Below, one piece after another: positions 22,602 through 33,359 of a stretch of DNA of 64,000 nucleotides. Position numbers and translations under genes: made by a program. Source of the DNA: Gymnothorax reevesii (Eukaryota > Chordata > Actinopteri > Anguilliformes > Muraenidae); contig CM056576.1 in the NCBI GenBank assembly GCA_029721435.1, positions 120,331,166-120,395,165 of the forward strand. Direction: 5' to 3'. Position 1 is the stretch's first letter, and each line of letters starts with the position of its first letter. The notes under the pieces are model-generated. The model saw only the letters and a list, made by a program, of their open reading frames with translations. It was not told where the DNA came from and did not search any database.

Positions 22602-24061
22602 ATCACGGTGATAATGGTTAACTTCCAGGCCAAAAACCATACTTTTTAATTTTTTCCAGGGTGCTTCCACATCAGAGACCTGGGCCCGGATTCGAGTTTC
22701 ACTTAACCCCTAAGTCCAGTTCATGTTGTAAGTGTGAACACATATGTACCATTCTTGAGCATGGTTCCGAGTCCGCTTGAAAAAGAGGATCTTGAGTAGA
22801 GTTCATGGGGACCAAATGCGAAAGCAACCACGCCTAAACACAGAATATGACTGCTATGTGACGTCTTAATTATTAGACTGTCTTGTTCAGTCAAGCAAGG
22901 CCACAAAAGGATCTCTCAGCTCAAACATTGAGAGTAAATGCTGTTTCGCAGCTTACAGCTGAATGCTAGAGGCAGCATCAAAAATAAATTCAGGCATAGT
23001 GAAGATGAACTCTGTTGTTTACTTTGGCAATGGATTCTTGATGATTCTAGTATTCACTTCTTCTTCTTTGTGTATATTTCTAATCACAAACTGACTAGGT
23101 TCATATCGCCACCTACTGTACAGGAATGTTTACAAACGCAAATGTATTCGGGTTCGGAACATTTCTAATGTTAGAGCTGACTGGAAGAGAGGAGGGGAGA
23201 CAATTGTACAGTGGCGTGAAATAATTGTATCTAACGTGAAAGCACCCTGAATCAAAATAATTTGTATCATATAACAGAAGGAGGACAGGTAGAGGTCAAA
23301 TTAAACCCTGCATTTGGTGAGTTCTGCACAAGACTAGACTCAGTGAGGGAAACACTTTGGAAAGAGTTAAAAAAAAAAAAAACTCACAACTAACAGCAGC
23401 TTTACCTCTACTGTCAAACCATGTCAGCAAATTTTTGTCCTTGTTCCTCTCTTAGTGAAAGCAAGAAATCCTCAGGGATTGGGCTGCCTCCCACTGCAAA
23501 ACATGCCCAACATGATAAAGAAGTGTGCGTGTTTGAGACAGGTATGACCTAAATCCTTACACTCAATGAGACACACTTTCAGGATATTCTGAAACCTGTA
23601 GTTAAAGTTTTTTCAGAAATAATGTAATATGTGCAGCGCTTGCCTGAATATTCTCACTGGGTGTGTTCGCTCAATCAAATCTCTGTGGAGACTCCCTCGA
23701 GTGCAATGTAGGATGGAAAAATGTAAAAATTATGTAAATGACTTGAGAGTAACAACAGTTTGAAGGAAAGAAAAAAGCTTCAGCAATTTGGAGCCTTATC
23801 AATCAAGCTACAGTTTTGAAAATAAATAAGTATTCACCTTCCACTGAGCAGCACTTGAATTAAGTCAATATGCTTTCTATGAAGAACAGAACTTAAACCC
23901 CATGTGTCCCTGATTTTGGACTGTACAGCTGGTAATTTCTGTCGCCTTTCCAACTGTCCGGTACAGTGTCCCTGTTCAGAAGGGTGGGGGGTCTGATTGA
24001 AGCCAGCTGGCTTACCTACGCCAGATTTGTTAGCTTGCGGGGACAGCAAAGGATGCTGAGA
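22602..24061. other. Unannotated DNA
   Basis: Contains a 12-base A run near 23370. No gene, RNA or bounded repeat was recognised. Confidence 0.5.
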
Positions 24062-24135
24062 ACAAGGTGTGCAGAGAGAGAGAGAGGCAGAAGGGAAGAA
24101 GAGAAAAAGAGATGATGAGAGAGAGAGAGAGAGCA
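24062..24135. repeat. GA-rich simple repeat
   Basis: Interrupted (GA)n with AAGAGAAAAAGAGATGATG in the middle. It lies just downstream of the end of the LINE relic on its coding strand. Confidence 0.85.
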
Positions 24136-25031
24136 CAAGAGAGAAAAACTGAATGACAAAATGCGGTAAAGGTGATCCATGTAAGCAAACATTAACTTAA
24201 AAAATTAGGCAGTGAAAATAAAAATTGATGAAAAAAAAAATTAACATCAAAAATATACGTTGAAAATAAAATGAACAGGAAATACAATAAAATTTTACGC
24301 TGAGGGAGGTCACAGTAGGTTTTAAGACTAGATTTAAACGCTGAGGTTGATTTAGTGCATCTTGTGCAAGTGGCTGTTCCTGAGTCCTCCGATATAAACA
24401 GAGAAAGCAAATACACCCCTTGATTTTAACTTGACATTTAAAAGTCGGAAATTCCCAGTCCGAAGACCTGGGCTGCCTTTCGAAAGTGTACAAGACTAGA
24501 AACTCAGCAGCATAAAATGGCGCCAGGTCACTCAAATGAGATACACAATAAAAATTTTAAACCTTTTCTTGACTTCAGAAACAGACAGTGAATGGAGGTC
24601 TGCACTGAGGTGATGTGGGCAGCACCATTTTTTTTTGTTAAAATCAATGCAGCAGAATTTTGTACAGACAGAAGGCAGTCTAGGGATTATTGAGATACAT
24701 CGGAATGTCTATAGCATTGCAAAAATATAACTGCAATGATAAAAGGTAAAGTATTGTTCTTTTAGCATCTTCGGTTGATGAGACATATGTTTTTTTCTAT
24801 ATTTCTAAAGCGATGGAAGCATTAAAGCAGAATCATTTTGGTGTGTACATGAATACTTAAGTTTCAGTCAAATATTGCGCCCAAATTTGGCACTTAGACC
24901 TATTAATCTGTGTTAGTGGGCCAAGAGTTTGCCTGAATATGTAATGAGACTCCGAAAGGGCCAGTGACAAGGACTTCAGATTTGTCATCATTTAGCTTTG
25001 TACTGGCAGATGATCTGGCCTAAGGGCAGCA

Positions 25032-26250
25032 TACACTGCCTGGCCAAAAAAAAAAAAAAAAAAGCTGCACTCTCTAACATTGTGTTGGACCACCTTCACC
25101 TTTGATCATAGCATGGATTCTGGTTTAACATTTATTTCTTGCCAAAATCTTGTATCAACAATTGGAGTGTCAAACCCTTCCATAAAGCCTTCTACAGCAC
25201 AACCAAACAATTTTCTGTGGTTAAGAACACTGTAGTGGCCAATCCATGAGAGAAAATAATTCCTCAAGCACGCTGAAACACTCTTTCATAATTTGAGCAA
25301 AATAAATTTTGGCAATTTTTTCCAGAAATATGACTGTGCTGTCAGAGATTAAAAATTCAGTTCAATTCAAAATGTCAATTCCTGGGACAATCTGATCACT
25401 CAGCGCATTCAAATAGTCTGCTGTCTTCATTTTATAGCTGCATAATTTTGCTGAGTCTAGACCTGACCAGTTGAAGCCACCTCAGATCAGAACACTGCCA
25501 CCAGAAGCTTGTTCAGCAGGCACTATGCATGACAGGTGTATCGCTTTATGGGCTTCCTTTCTTAGCCTGACGCACTCATCTCTCTGGAATAGGGTAAATC
25601 TGGTCTCATCAGACCACATGATCTTCTTCCAGTGCTCCACTGTCCAATCTTTATGCTCCCTATAGCTAACTGAAGTATTTATTTCCCAATCTGCCTCACT
25701 GACAAGTGGGTTTCATGAAGTCACATAGCTGTATCTTCCCAATCCAGTTCTTATTGCATAGTGCATGTGAAAATGCTCTTACTTTCATAATTAATCATAA
25801 TCATGTGTTCTGCTGTTGATTTTTTTTTTTTTTTTGAAGAGACAGCACCAAGCTTTTTCGTAATCCCCGATCATGATCACTCATGATAATTCTGATCCAT
25901 TTTTTCCACAAAGTTGAAGGCTTGTCATTATCTTTCTAGGTTTTAAGAATGCATTGGACAGTTATTAGTCCAATTCCAGTTATTTCAGCCATCTCCTTAG
26001 CTGTTCTCTTTGCATGATGTGGGCAAAAAATGTGCCCATCTTGGAACACAGTGATATCTTTTCCATGACTATGGGATACATCTTCTGATATATTTGTTTA
26101 AGAAATGAGAAGCTACGCACTGCATCACTCAGAGTTAAAAATATTGTTGCCAGCTGCAACACTACAATAAATGCAACGACGATTCGGCCATAGGCTGTGA
26201 AGTATTTCATCATTTAAATCCAAATTATGATGTTTTGGCTAGGCAGTGTA
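25032..26250 (-). mobile_element. Tc1-like DNA transposon (1219 bp) inserted in the LINE
   Basis: The left end TACACTGCCTGGCCAAAA (25032) and the reverse complement of the right end TACACTGCCTAGCCAAAA (ending 26250) form an 18-bp TIR with one mismatch, bounded by TA. The flanking LINE protein reads continuously across the empty TA site (frame ...LLH then MLPLG). That pins the insertion point exactly and shows the LINE copy was older. An 18-base A run sits at the left end, so length there may vary. The element carries a decayed transposase on the minus strand. Confidence 0.93.
25085..26215 (-). pseudogene. Tc1-like transposase relic
   Basis: Minus-strand pieces line up with Tc1-like transposases. 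The helix-turn-helix part reads KDITVFQDGHI ... AEITGIGLITVQCILKT near 25950-26130. Next come WTVEHWKKIMWSDETRFTLF near 25595-25650 (first catalytic Asp in WSDET) and ASGGSVLI then a stop where the family has IWG. MKTADYLNALSDQIVPGID follows, then LEKIAKIYFAQIMKECF, where the usual DDNAR block has lost the second Asp. MDWPLQCS (usual DWPPQSPDLNPIE) and a C-terminus near IKGEGGPTQ close the order. Multiple stops and frameshifts are present, and the DD34E triad is broken. It is inactive. Confidence 0.92.
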
Positions 26251-26765
26251 TGAAGGAGAATAAAACCGGTCTAAGATTGAGCCCTGTGGAACACCACAAG
26301 TCCACTGTTGAAGAGAGAAAGTCCCCAGACACAGAAAACTTTCAGTTTGACAGCTATGATTTAAACGACTTCAGTACAGTTCCAGTAATACCTATACAGC
26401 TTCTCAATCTATCAAATAAAAGAGCATGATCAATGGTGTCAAGTGCTGCAGAGGTTGGATCAAGCAGTGCAAGCACAAAGCAGTGACTACAGTCAGAATG
26501 TATTAAAAGGTAATTTAGAGCACTGAGAACAGCTGCCTCTGAGCTGTGCTGGAATCAAAACCAGACTGAAAATTTTCAAAAGGATTTTTGTTTTTAGCTA
26601 CCTCAATGGATTCTATAGCTACTGTACAGCAAGTTGGGGAGAACTGTTGTAATAATTTCTTTTAAAAACCCAGGAGGAATAACGTCTCAGGGACTGGGGA
26701 AAGGCATGACTTTGTTCTTCTATTATCCTGCTGGTTAATCACAAAAAGCTCAATCGCATCAAAAA

Positions 26766-27882
26766 CTGCTTCACAATGGCTCCATGCGACATTTTCAATA
26801 TGGCCATATTTGAAAATTGGATCGGAATGCCATTAACAAACTTTGGTGTCTTCATTGGTAGGAATATATGGGCCAAGTTTCAGATTTATGAGTCCAGTGG
26901 CTTCGGAGAGGAAGATGTTGATGGGCTATGCCAATGCATACGACTATTGAGAGATGGCTGATGACATAAGCCCACTGGACCTTTAGTCCAGGTGAGCTAA
27001 AAATACATATACCTATCCGTACATTTGTATACATTCATCTTGGCAGCAGTCTAAGGGGAAACATGGTTCACAGATAACCAGCAATAATAAATATGAAAAA
27101 TTCCATACATGGAGGAGCTCCGGAAACATTAGCGACTTGGCTAGCTGTTTTTAATGAAAGAAATGGACCTACTGAGGTAGTTACTGTGCATGGATCACAA
27201 GTGGCTGCATTTGGAATTTGTTGGCACATCGTTCTTCTCTAGAGGGGTGATCTAAACATCTGTGGGTTGAAGAAAAAAATGTAAAAAAAAAAAAAAAGGT
27301 TTGAGTAGGAGCTCTGTGGAATGCCTAATATTAATTACTGTAATGAAACTGTTTTACCCTGCAAGTGAATGCAGCAGCCATCTGACTGAAAACTGAATAG
27401 AATGATTAAAATTTTTTGTGGGTCATAAAAAGAACTTGTAATAAAATATCAAATATTGTCAAAAATATCAAATTTGTCTCTATAATATTACTTAAATATA
27501 ATGACAGAAAAAAAAATTACAGTTGTCTAGGCATGTGACAGCAATGAACATTGAAGGCGGCATAACTTTTATTTTTGATGCCCTTAAAAATATTACTTGT
27601 TCTTAATGATTCGGCCCAAGTAAACCAAGAACAAAACAAGCTGTATTTTAGTTGTTTCTCTGTGATATCCCTGGTTATAGCCTCGTACAATATATTGCCG
27701 TATTGCTGCCACCGAAGATGGGTTTTCCATGGTAAGATGCTAAGAGATAATTGATTAATCGCTAGAGAATTTTGGTGATTAATTGAGCCATAATTTTGCT
27801 AGGAGTCTGACCACTGTTGATTCAGTCTGGTGAAAAGGCTTTAAAAAAAGCAACTCAATAAACGCTGTTTAGGGATGACAGC
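26766..27882. other. Unannotated DNA, part of it repeat-like
   Basis: 26770-27000 (ATGGCTCCATGCGACATTTTC, TATGGCCATATTTGAAAAT, ATATGGGCCAAGTTTCAGA) has the texture of a dispersed repeat but no boundaries are visible. A TCCAGTGGACC / GGACCTTTAGTCC palindrome lies near 26970-26990. Beyond 27050 nothing is recognised apart from short A runs. Confidence 0.35.
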
Positions 27883-29260
27883 TGTAACGTTTTCTACTTC
27901 GTGCAGTGTTCATGCACGGAGGATAGGGAGTTGAGGACTGAACTCTGGTGCCAGGATGGATTATCCAAATACACAGCAGAAGGCACAAACATAGAAATAC
28001 AAAACAAGGAACTGAGATTCCTAAATATGAGCACTATGAGTAACACGAAGTCTGTGTCAGGATTTCGTATAGGAACCACAAGCGAGTACCAGAGAGTTAA
28101 AAAAAAAAAAAGGGAGGCTATTTCTGAAGGGGGGAGACCCCCTACAGAGCAGGCAACAATGTACAATGTCCACAATCCAAAATCAGAATCCTAAGGGCGA
28201 AATCCAGAACCGTAAACAGGGTACCAATCACAGTACTGGTGGTCGAGCAAAAATAGGTTTGCTACACAGGCAGAGAAGCGAAAGCCAAAATCCAGTGGGT
28301 GTAATCCAAACCGTTAACAGGGCAGCAAACACAAAACTCGTAGTCGGGCAAAAAGGGTTCGTAAACAGATGCAGACAATAGTGCCAAAAAAGCAGAGCCT
28401 AAATCGTAAGTCGGACGGTCCAGTCAGAAGAGGAACACTATGAGTACAAGTCGAAGATGATAGCAGCACAGGTAAACAAGAGAAACGTTCTGACAAGGAA
28501 GTGCTGTGAAAAGACTCCTAATATATACTCACAGGAAGTCACATGCTTAACAAACAGGTGCAGGAAGTCAGACTGATTACAAAGGAAGCAAACATGAGAA
28601 AGAACCTAATCACATGAAATAGGCAAAAGCCAAAACGCAGACAGGGATCACAAGACAGCCTATAGACAGAACAAACAGATCCGGTTGGGGATTTCTACGT
28701 GCACAGAGTGAGTGGCAGAACAGTGATTAGACAGGTGCAGAGAATCTGCTAGAAGCACAGCAAAGTAAATTGATTGAAGACAAGAGACAGAGAGTAGAAC
28801 AGGACGAATGCTGAGAGATAGTTAGTCAATTAGTGCAGTGCAGCTATACAATCCCTAGTGCTTGTTAGTAAGTTAGTTCTATAAACAATGTTAGTCTTGG
28901 TTAGTAATCTAGAAAAAGCAAGATGAAGGAAGTAAACAAGATTGGTAGGAATGGATGAAATCCAGAAACCATTAAATCATCTGAAAGAGTGGCACGCAAT
29001 ACTGGGGCTGTGAGCAAACACCTGACAGAAGACCAGACAGGGGGTGACAAAGTGCAATGCATGGTAAAAATGAAAACATGGACCTGAATTTAAGTGTAGG
29101 AATGGAATATGGCAAAATACAAAACATGACAAAACTAAACTAGACAAAACAAGAACATAATCAGATAACCAAACCACAATACACAATTCAAGGCATGGTC
29201 AGGCAATACAGAGATCAGATAGAACATCAAAAACATGGCAAACAGAGCAGAATCATAACA
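27883..29260 (-). mobile_element. LTR-like dispersed unit, copy B
   Basis: Homologous to 20356-21483 (shared blocks listed there), with TGT...ACA borders (TGTAACG at 27883, AATCATAACA ending 29260). It contains an extra internal direct repeat of about 105-110 bp near 28198-28380 (GGGYGWAATCCARA ... ACAGGGYA.CAA.CACA ... GTAGTCGGGCAAAAA). On the minus strand the first 150 bases start TGTTATGATTCTGCTCTG and are TTTTG/TTTGC-rich, typical of fish Gypsy-type LTRs. No internal coding region flanks it, so a solo LTR is the best reading. No target duplication was found. Confidence 0.6.
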
Positions 29261-29287
29261 GTCTGGGCTACGCTACAGTAACATTGT

Positions 29288-29672
29288 AGCCTGACTCCAC
29301 CAGCCTTCGTACTTCCGCTTAATTGCATTCCTCTTCATTACTCCGTCTGGTAACTTGTAGCTCTGCCTCGTTTATCTCAGGAGAAAAGACGCCTGACCAA
29401 CCAACGAACAAAAGGCGTGCCCGAGAGCCATGATGTAGCCACTGCGCTGAGTTTGAAATTGTAGTCGCCGAAATCAACATTCAACAATGGTCATGGACAT
29501 AGATACAAGAGAGGTCATTCGCTCTGTCAAGGAAAAGATCCCATGTATTAGCGACGTATAGCCACAACAAGATGAATGTTTGGTTCGTTTTTTTAATTGA
29601 AATGAAGTTGCAGCACTACTCCTTACAGGTTTCAAGTAAAATTGTCATATCTGCTTAATTATCCCTCATGAA
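29288..29672 (+). mobile_element. Dispersed repeat R1, copy 2
   Basis: Aligned with 6799-7163 over its whole length, in the same orientation. It begins 27 bp after the end of the LTR-like copy B. Differences from copy 1 are scattered substitutions and small indels. Confidence 0.8.
29487..29582 (+). pseudogene. Exon-like reading frame in repeat R1 (copy 2), interrupted by the same TAG
   Basis: ATG at 29487 opens a frame (MVMDIDTREVIRSVKEK start, ending ISDV). It stops at TAG 29559-29561, codon 25 exactly as in copy 1, and continues as PQQDECL. The splice donor seen in copy 1 (GTAAGT) is GTTCGT here, so this copy would not splice normally. Several differences between the copies are conservative at protein level (for example ETIRSVMEK versus EVIRSVKEK), but the sample is too small to claim selection. 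Confidence 0.35.
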
Positions 29673-30172
29673 ACATATACAATAGGCATCCTGTTCATCT
29701 CTGTGAGAGACAGCCGAACCACCTCAGCTGGCTTGTAGCTTCTAGTGCTACATTGTCCGCAAATTTTGCTGTATATGGGCCATTCCACCGAATCGGTGCC
29801 TTTTCTGTCCCCAAGACATTACATTCAGAAATATTCATGAATATGCATGAAAAGTATCTGTTTAATACATTATATTATCAATCAAAGTGTCCTTTTTATT
29901 GTCCTGGTTGCAATTTGAAGATGCACGGTCTAAAAATTTTATAAAAGCCACGTAGAATACTGAACAAATGGGATTTTTCGCCTGTCCCCACTCTCTAACA
30001 CTAAACTTAACTATTAAATATAGTCACCAGAATCCTTTATAAAAGTATTTATTTTTGCATTATTTTGTGGCCCAATTTGTAATTTAAGCATAAAATACGT
30101 TTTCTACTCAAAAAATCATAAAACATTAGTTAAAAAACACAATTTTAGTGGTGTCCCCAGGTTTTTTCTCAG

Positions 30173-31024
30173 TCCTGTTACCCTGATACATTAACCACCC
30201 TAAAGATTTTGGAACATTCCACATATGACAGGATCAACAGGATATTGCATCATTTCAGTCCCGTGAAGGAACTGGGAAGACCAAAAGTAAGTTCTCTCAA
30301 TCTCTTTTGTTTATTTTTGATCATATTGTAAATATGACTGGCATCGTAAATCATAACATGCAGTCCTGTTACCTAAATTATTTTGTATGCTCTTATGATT
30401 TTATTTTTATTTTTTGAGTTTTGGTTAATCACTTAAAGGTGCTTAGGGGCCTCATGCTACTAGCATGGTTTTCCATGTGTTAGCTTTAGCAACATAGCTA
30501 GTCCTGTTACCCTCAGTCCTGTTACCCATAGAAAGGGTAACAAGACTGAATAAGAGTAAAAGGAGTGAGAATTTTCATTGAAAGTGACAAATTGAAGGGG
30601 AGTGGGGTTGAGGTAGAGAGAAGTGGGGCTGAGTAGGGAGGGGTTAGAGAGGGGGGGTAGGGAGAGGAGGGACAGGAGTGGAGAGGTAAGGAAAGGTAGG
30701 GGAGGTAGGTCGGGGAAGAGATAGATCCAGGGAGGGGTGGGGTAAGATAGAGAGGGGCGGGAAGAGCAGTTTGTATTTAATTGTTTATATGATATAACAT
30801 GAATTCTTTGATTTTAAGCATTACAGTTGGAATTACTATGGTGTTTTACAATGTGAACATATTATTGTCAGGGAGCCAACAGATTCTACTGGCCAGCCCC
30901 TGAGGATACCTTGTGGTACCTCTTCCAAGATATCTTGTGCATAATCCCACCAGCGAGGCAGGTCACAAGCCATTACACGGCAATAAAAAAAGATGTTTGG
31001 GCTAAACTAAAATCTGATTCTTAA
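30173..31024 (+). CDS. Relic two-exon reading frame, C-terminal part of an unknown element protein
   Basis: Exon a (30173-30286, 38 codons) follows a pyrimidine-rich acceptor (GTTTTTTCTCAG) and ends at a consensus donor (AAAA|GTAAGT). It includes ILEHSTYDRINRILHHFSPV and ends ELGRPK. Exon b (30872-31024, 50 codons plus TAA) follows ATTATTGTCAG. It includes GANRFYWPAPEDTLWYLFQD and ILCIIPPARQVTS. Both exons are open, in phase 0, and the join keeps the frame. The FYWP.PED....DIL..I.PP pattern is like the C-termini of uncharacterised fish proteins of repetitive origin. It is probably the last two exons of the element's own gene with the upstream part lost. Confidence 0.5.
30590..30770 (+). repeat. 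G-rich tract with many GGG/GGGG runs
   Basis: About 180 bp of purine-rich DNA with more than ten runs of three or more G (GGGAGGGGTTAGAGAGGGG style) on the plus strand, inside the putative intron of the relic frame. It could form G-quadruplexes. Confidence 0.8.
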
Positions 31025-31254
31025 AAAAGCAAGTTAGATTTTTCCTCATTAATTCATTGCAATTCTATAAAAATACATTTTGTAATCATGCAATTCTATG
31101 CAGAAATGCCTGTTGAACGCAATATGCTCAACTTATATCAGTTATATCTGTTGTTTTTCTTCTTTTTACCTTTTTCAGAGAAAGATGCAGAGCCCATACT
31201 GTACCTGTGGAGTGAGACACACATGCTGCCGGGGAAACTCACACCCCTCTCTGC

Positions 31255-31545
31255 CTCCACTCCCCCACTCCTTTACATTTGCACTCAAATACATACCATA
31301 TACACATCCATACACACAAGCATACTACACACACCCATGCTCTCATGCACGTACACTCTATAGTAGTGTGGTTTGTGTGTGTGTTTGTATGAATATGTGT
31401 ATAGAGTCTATACACATATTCATAAATGCATGTATACACGCACATGCAATTACACACTCTCACATTCTGTACACACACACACACACACACATACTTACAC
31501 AAAGACACATACTCGCATACTGTCATACACACACACACACACCTG
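31255..31545. repeat. CA/GT microsatellite block
   Basis: Degenerate CA repeats with a strand switch to GTGTGTGTTTG near 31370-31386. Pure (CA) tracts lie at about 31471-31490 and 31527-31541. The 170-codon frame across it (His/Thr/Cys-rich) is a repeat translation. Confidence 0.9.
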
Positions 31546-32263
31546 TTCTCCATTCTGTTCTGTTCAGAGACACTCAATCCTGTTACTCGGTTCTCATTCC
31601 TGTTACCTAATTGTTTTAATTGAAAAAATAGAGATAAAATTTTTTTTCCCCAAATTTTTTTTGTCCATTATTTGAGCACTTGTTGGATAGATCACATAAT
31701 AGATTTTTGATCAATTTGAGGTTAAGGTCCCCATTAAAAATCAAAAATGGCTTTATATTTTTAAAAGAAATGCATTTCGCCTGTATACTTCCGACTTTTT
31801 TACCGTAGTTATATATATTTTGAACCTGTATTAAATTATTTCTTATACATACCCACTTTATTGAGTGAAAAACGAATAAAATACTTGGAATGACTTTTAA
31901 ATGATATATTAATAGTTATAATAGTATCGGTAACAGGACTGAAAAAAAATGCTACCATCTTCCATTTCACAACCTTGTAAAAATAAGAATAAATGTACCT
32001 GAGATTGACCATTACATATTTTGAATAGTTAAACATGTATGTTATCAGATACAATCCTGAAAAAATTTGAAAAATGAAGTTTATGTTTGAAAAATTACAA
32101 CATGCAAATGGCACCGATTCGGTGGAATGGCCCATATAAGTTAGCAACAAACTTTTTAAAAGCAGTGTTCTTGTTCATGTCACATGACCTTTTGCTGTCT
32201 GTGTTATGTTGTCATTATCCATGAATGAAATGGCTTAGAGCCAAACTATGTTACAATAAAGTA

Positions 32264-32853
32264 ATGCCCCCATTCCACACAACCGTTCTAGCTATCGTTC
32301 TCAGCCGTTCAAAGCTGTCCTCAGGACGGCTGCCTTTACCGATCAGACGCTAGGAGAACAGCCATTGTTGACATTCTTGCGCTCCAGTAGCGATCTGTTA
32401 ATGACCGTAACGATGGTGTAGTACGCGAATACAGTTCATGTACCAACCGTGTAAGGTCCGTACAGCGTGTCCATAATGATCTATACTATTTTAGTACCGA
32501 TCACTAGCATTCCAAAAACGTTCCTTTCAGATCTCACACCATTGCTGTACCGAGTGTACCGTCCTCTACCGTTCATTACCGATTTCACAGCGATCGTAGC
32601 GTGCTGTTAGCAATCCATTAACAATCCAGTAGAATTATGTTACCGTTGCCGTAATGATCTACAGAGGTTATAAAAGCGAGACACATATCAAACGTATTCA
32701 GTTGCTGTCCCAACCGTTCCTACCTTTCGAAGGAGTTCCGTTAACGTCCAGTGCCATTCCAATAAGGCTCCATTAAGGTTCCCTCCCGACCCAGTACCAT
32801 TCCTTGATTGGTATGGGAATGGTAGCTAGAACGGTGGTGTGGAATGGGGGTAT
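32264..32853. mobile_element. Non-autonomous TIR element (590 bp) with TA flanks
   Basis: The left end ATGCCCCCATTCCACACAAC and the reverse complement of the right end ATACCCCCATTCCACACCAC continue as CGTTCTAGCTAYC, a TIR of about 32 bp with few mismatches. TA flanks both sides (32262-32263, 32854-32855). The interior is unusually rich in CGTTC / CGTTAC / ACCGTT words on one strand and has no coding capacity. This is a Tc1/mariner-size target in a miniature element; the superfamily is not determined. Confidence 0.85.
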
Positions 32854-32855
32854 TA

Positions 32856-33350
32856 GCTAGCGAGCTCGGTATTATGTTAGCGCAAGTATGGTTAACAGTT
32901 CAGTTTACGTGTCAGCACAGAGTTCATCCTGATGTAAAAAATGCATTATTCTCGCCGATTCTGCCATTGGTTTCGGGTCTCAGGTTTTTTTTTTTTAATG
33001 GCAGCAGTATCGGCAGGAGAAGCGATAGCTCAACAATGAGGAGTTTCTTGAAAGGAGAACAGAAAGAGCACCTTTGGTTCTTTTTAGTGAATGAGTGAAG
33101 GCTAAAATTTGGTAGAAGGGCTTTTGTATGGGTAACGTACAGTATTAACCTGAATGTACTGATCAGTTTGTTTTTGCTGCATTCCTGGTATGAATCACTA
33201 TGTCTACATCCGACATACTAGGCAGCTGAGCCAGCGCATAACACACATCATCGCCCAATGTTAGTAATGAGTTTACGGTACACCAATGATTTGAAACTTC
33301 AGACAAGCGCCCACCCACCAGGAAGTGAACCCTTGTCAACAACGACAGCC
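32856..33350. other. Possible flank of an older interrupted repeat
   Basis: No gene is visible. The right end (CCCAGACTCTGG at 33349-33360) mirrors GCAGAGTCTGGATTTACCAG at 34306-34325, so the inner TIR element may have inserted into an older repeat whose left part lies here. Confidence 0.35.
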
Positions 33351-33359
33351 CAGACTCTG

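Larger units (their letters stand above)
24190..26765 (-). pseudogene. Decayed LINE reverse transcriptase (L2/Rex/CR1-type), split by a Tc1-like insertion
   Basis: The minus-strand translation gives the RT motifs in order, with stops and frameshifts. NPFENFQSGF (26557-26587) comes first, then LDTIDHALLFDRL (26405-26440) with the DxxDH block, ITGTVLKSFKSYLS, and CGVPQGSIL (26273-26298, motif B). The Tc1-like element follows, then MLPLGQII (25005-25033), LNDDKSEVLV, LGAIFD, a VQNSAALILT-like block near 24670, LAPFYAAEFL and AFKSSLKTYCDLP near 24300-24340. This order matches the C-terminal half of the ORF2 polyprotein of fish L2/Rex-like LINEs. The catalytic YADD segment between MLPLGQII and LNDDKSEV is deleted. 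The element is non-functional. The clade assignment is approximate. Confidence 0.9.
30170..31938. repeat. Dispersed array of TCCTGTTACC motifs inside the TIR element
   Basis: Plus-strand copies of (CAG)TCCTGTTAC lie at about 30170, 30361, 30500 and 30514, with diverged copies at 31575 (CAATCCTGTTAC) and 31594 (CATTCCTGTTACC). Inverted copies lie at about 30535 (GGGTAACAAGACTGA) and 31928 (GGTAACAGGACTGA). They cluster in the interior and near the right subterminal region. Such motif clusters are typical of transposase-binding sites, but this role is inference. Confidence 0.75.
29776..32134 (+). mobile_element. TIR transposon (2359 bp) with perfect 25-bp ends and repeated TCCTGTTACC motifs
   Basis: The left end starts TGGGCCATTCCACCGAATCG and continues GTGCC. 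The right end is its exact reverse complement over 25 bp. TATA stands directly outside both ends (29772-29775 and 32135-32138), consistent with a TA or TATA target duplication. The interior has at least eight copies of YCCTGTTACC in both orientations, TGTCCCC words near the left end, a G-rich tract, a CA microsatellite block and a two-exon coding relic. No transposase catalytic motif is recognised, so the superfamily is open. The perfect TIR suggests fairly recent mobility. Confidence 0.9.

Noticed and set aside
31098..31610. 170-codon plus-strand frame
   Set aside because: Mostly CA-repeat translation; it overlaps a frame of similar length on the other strand.
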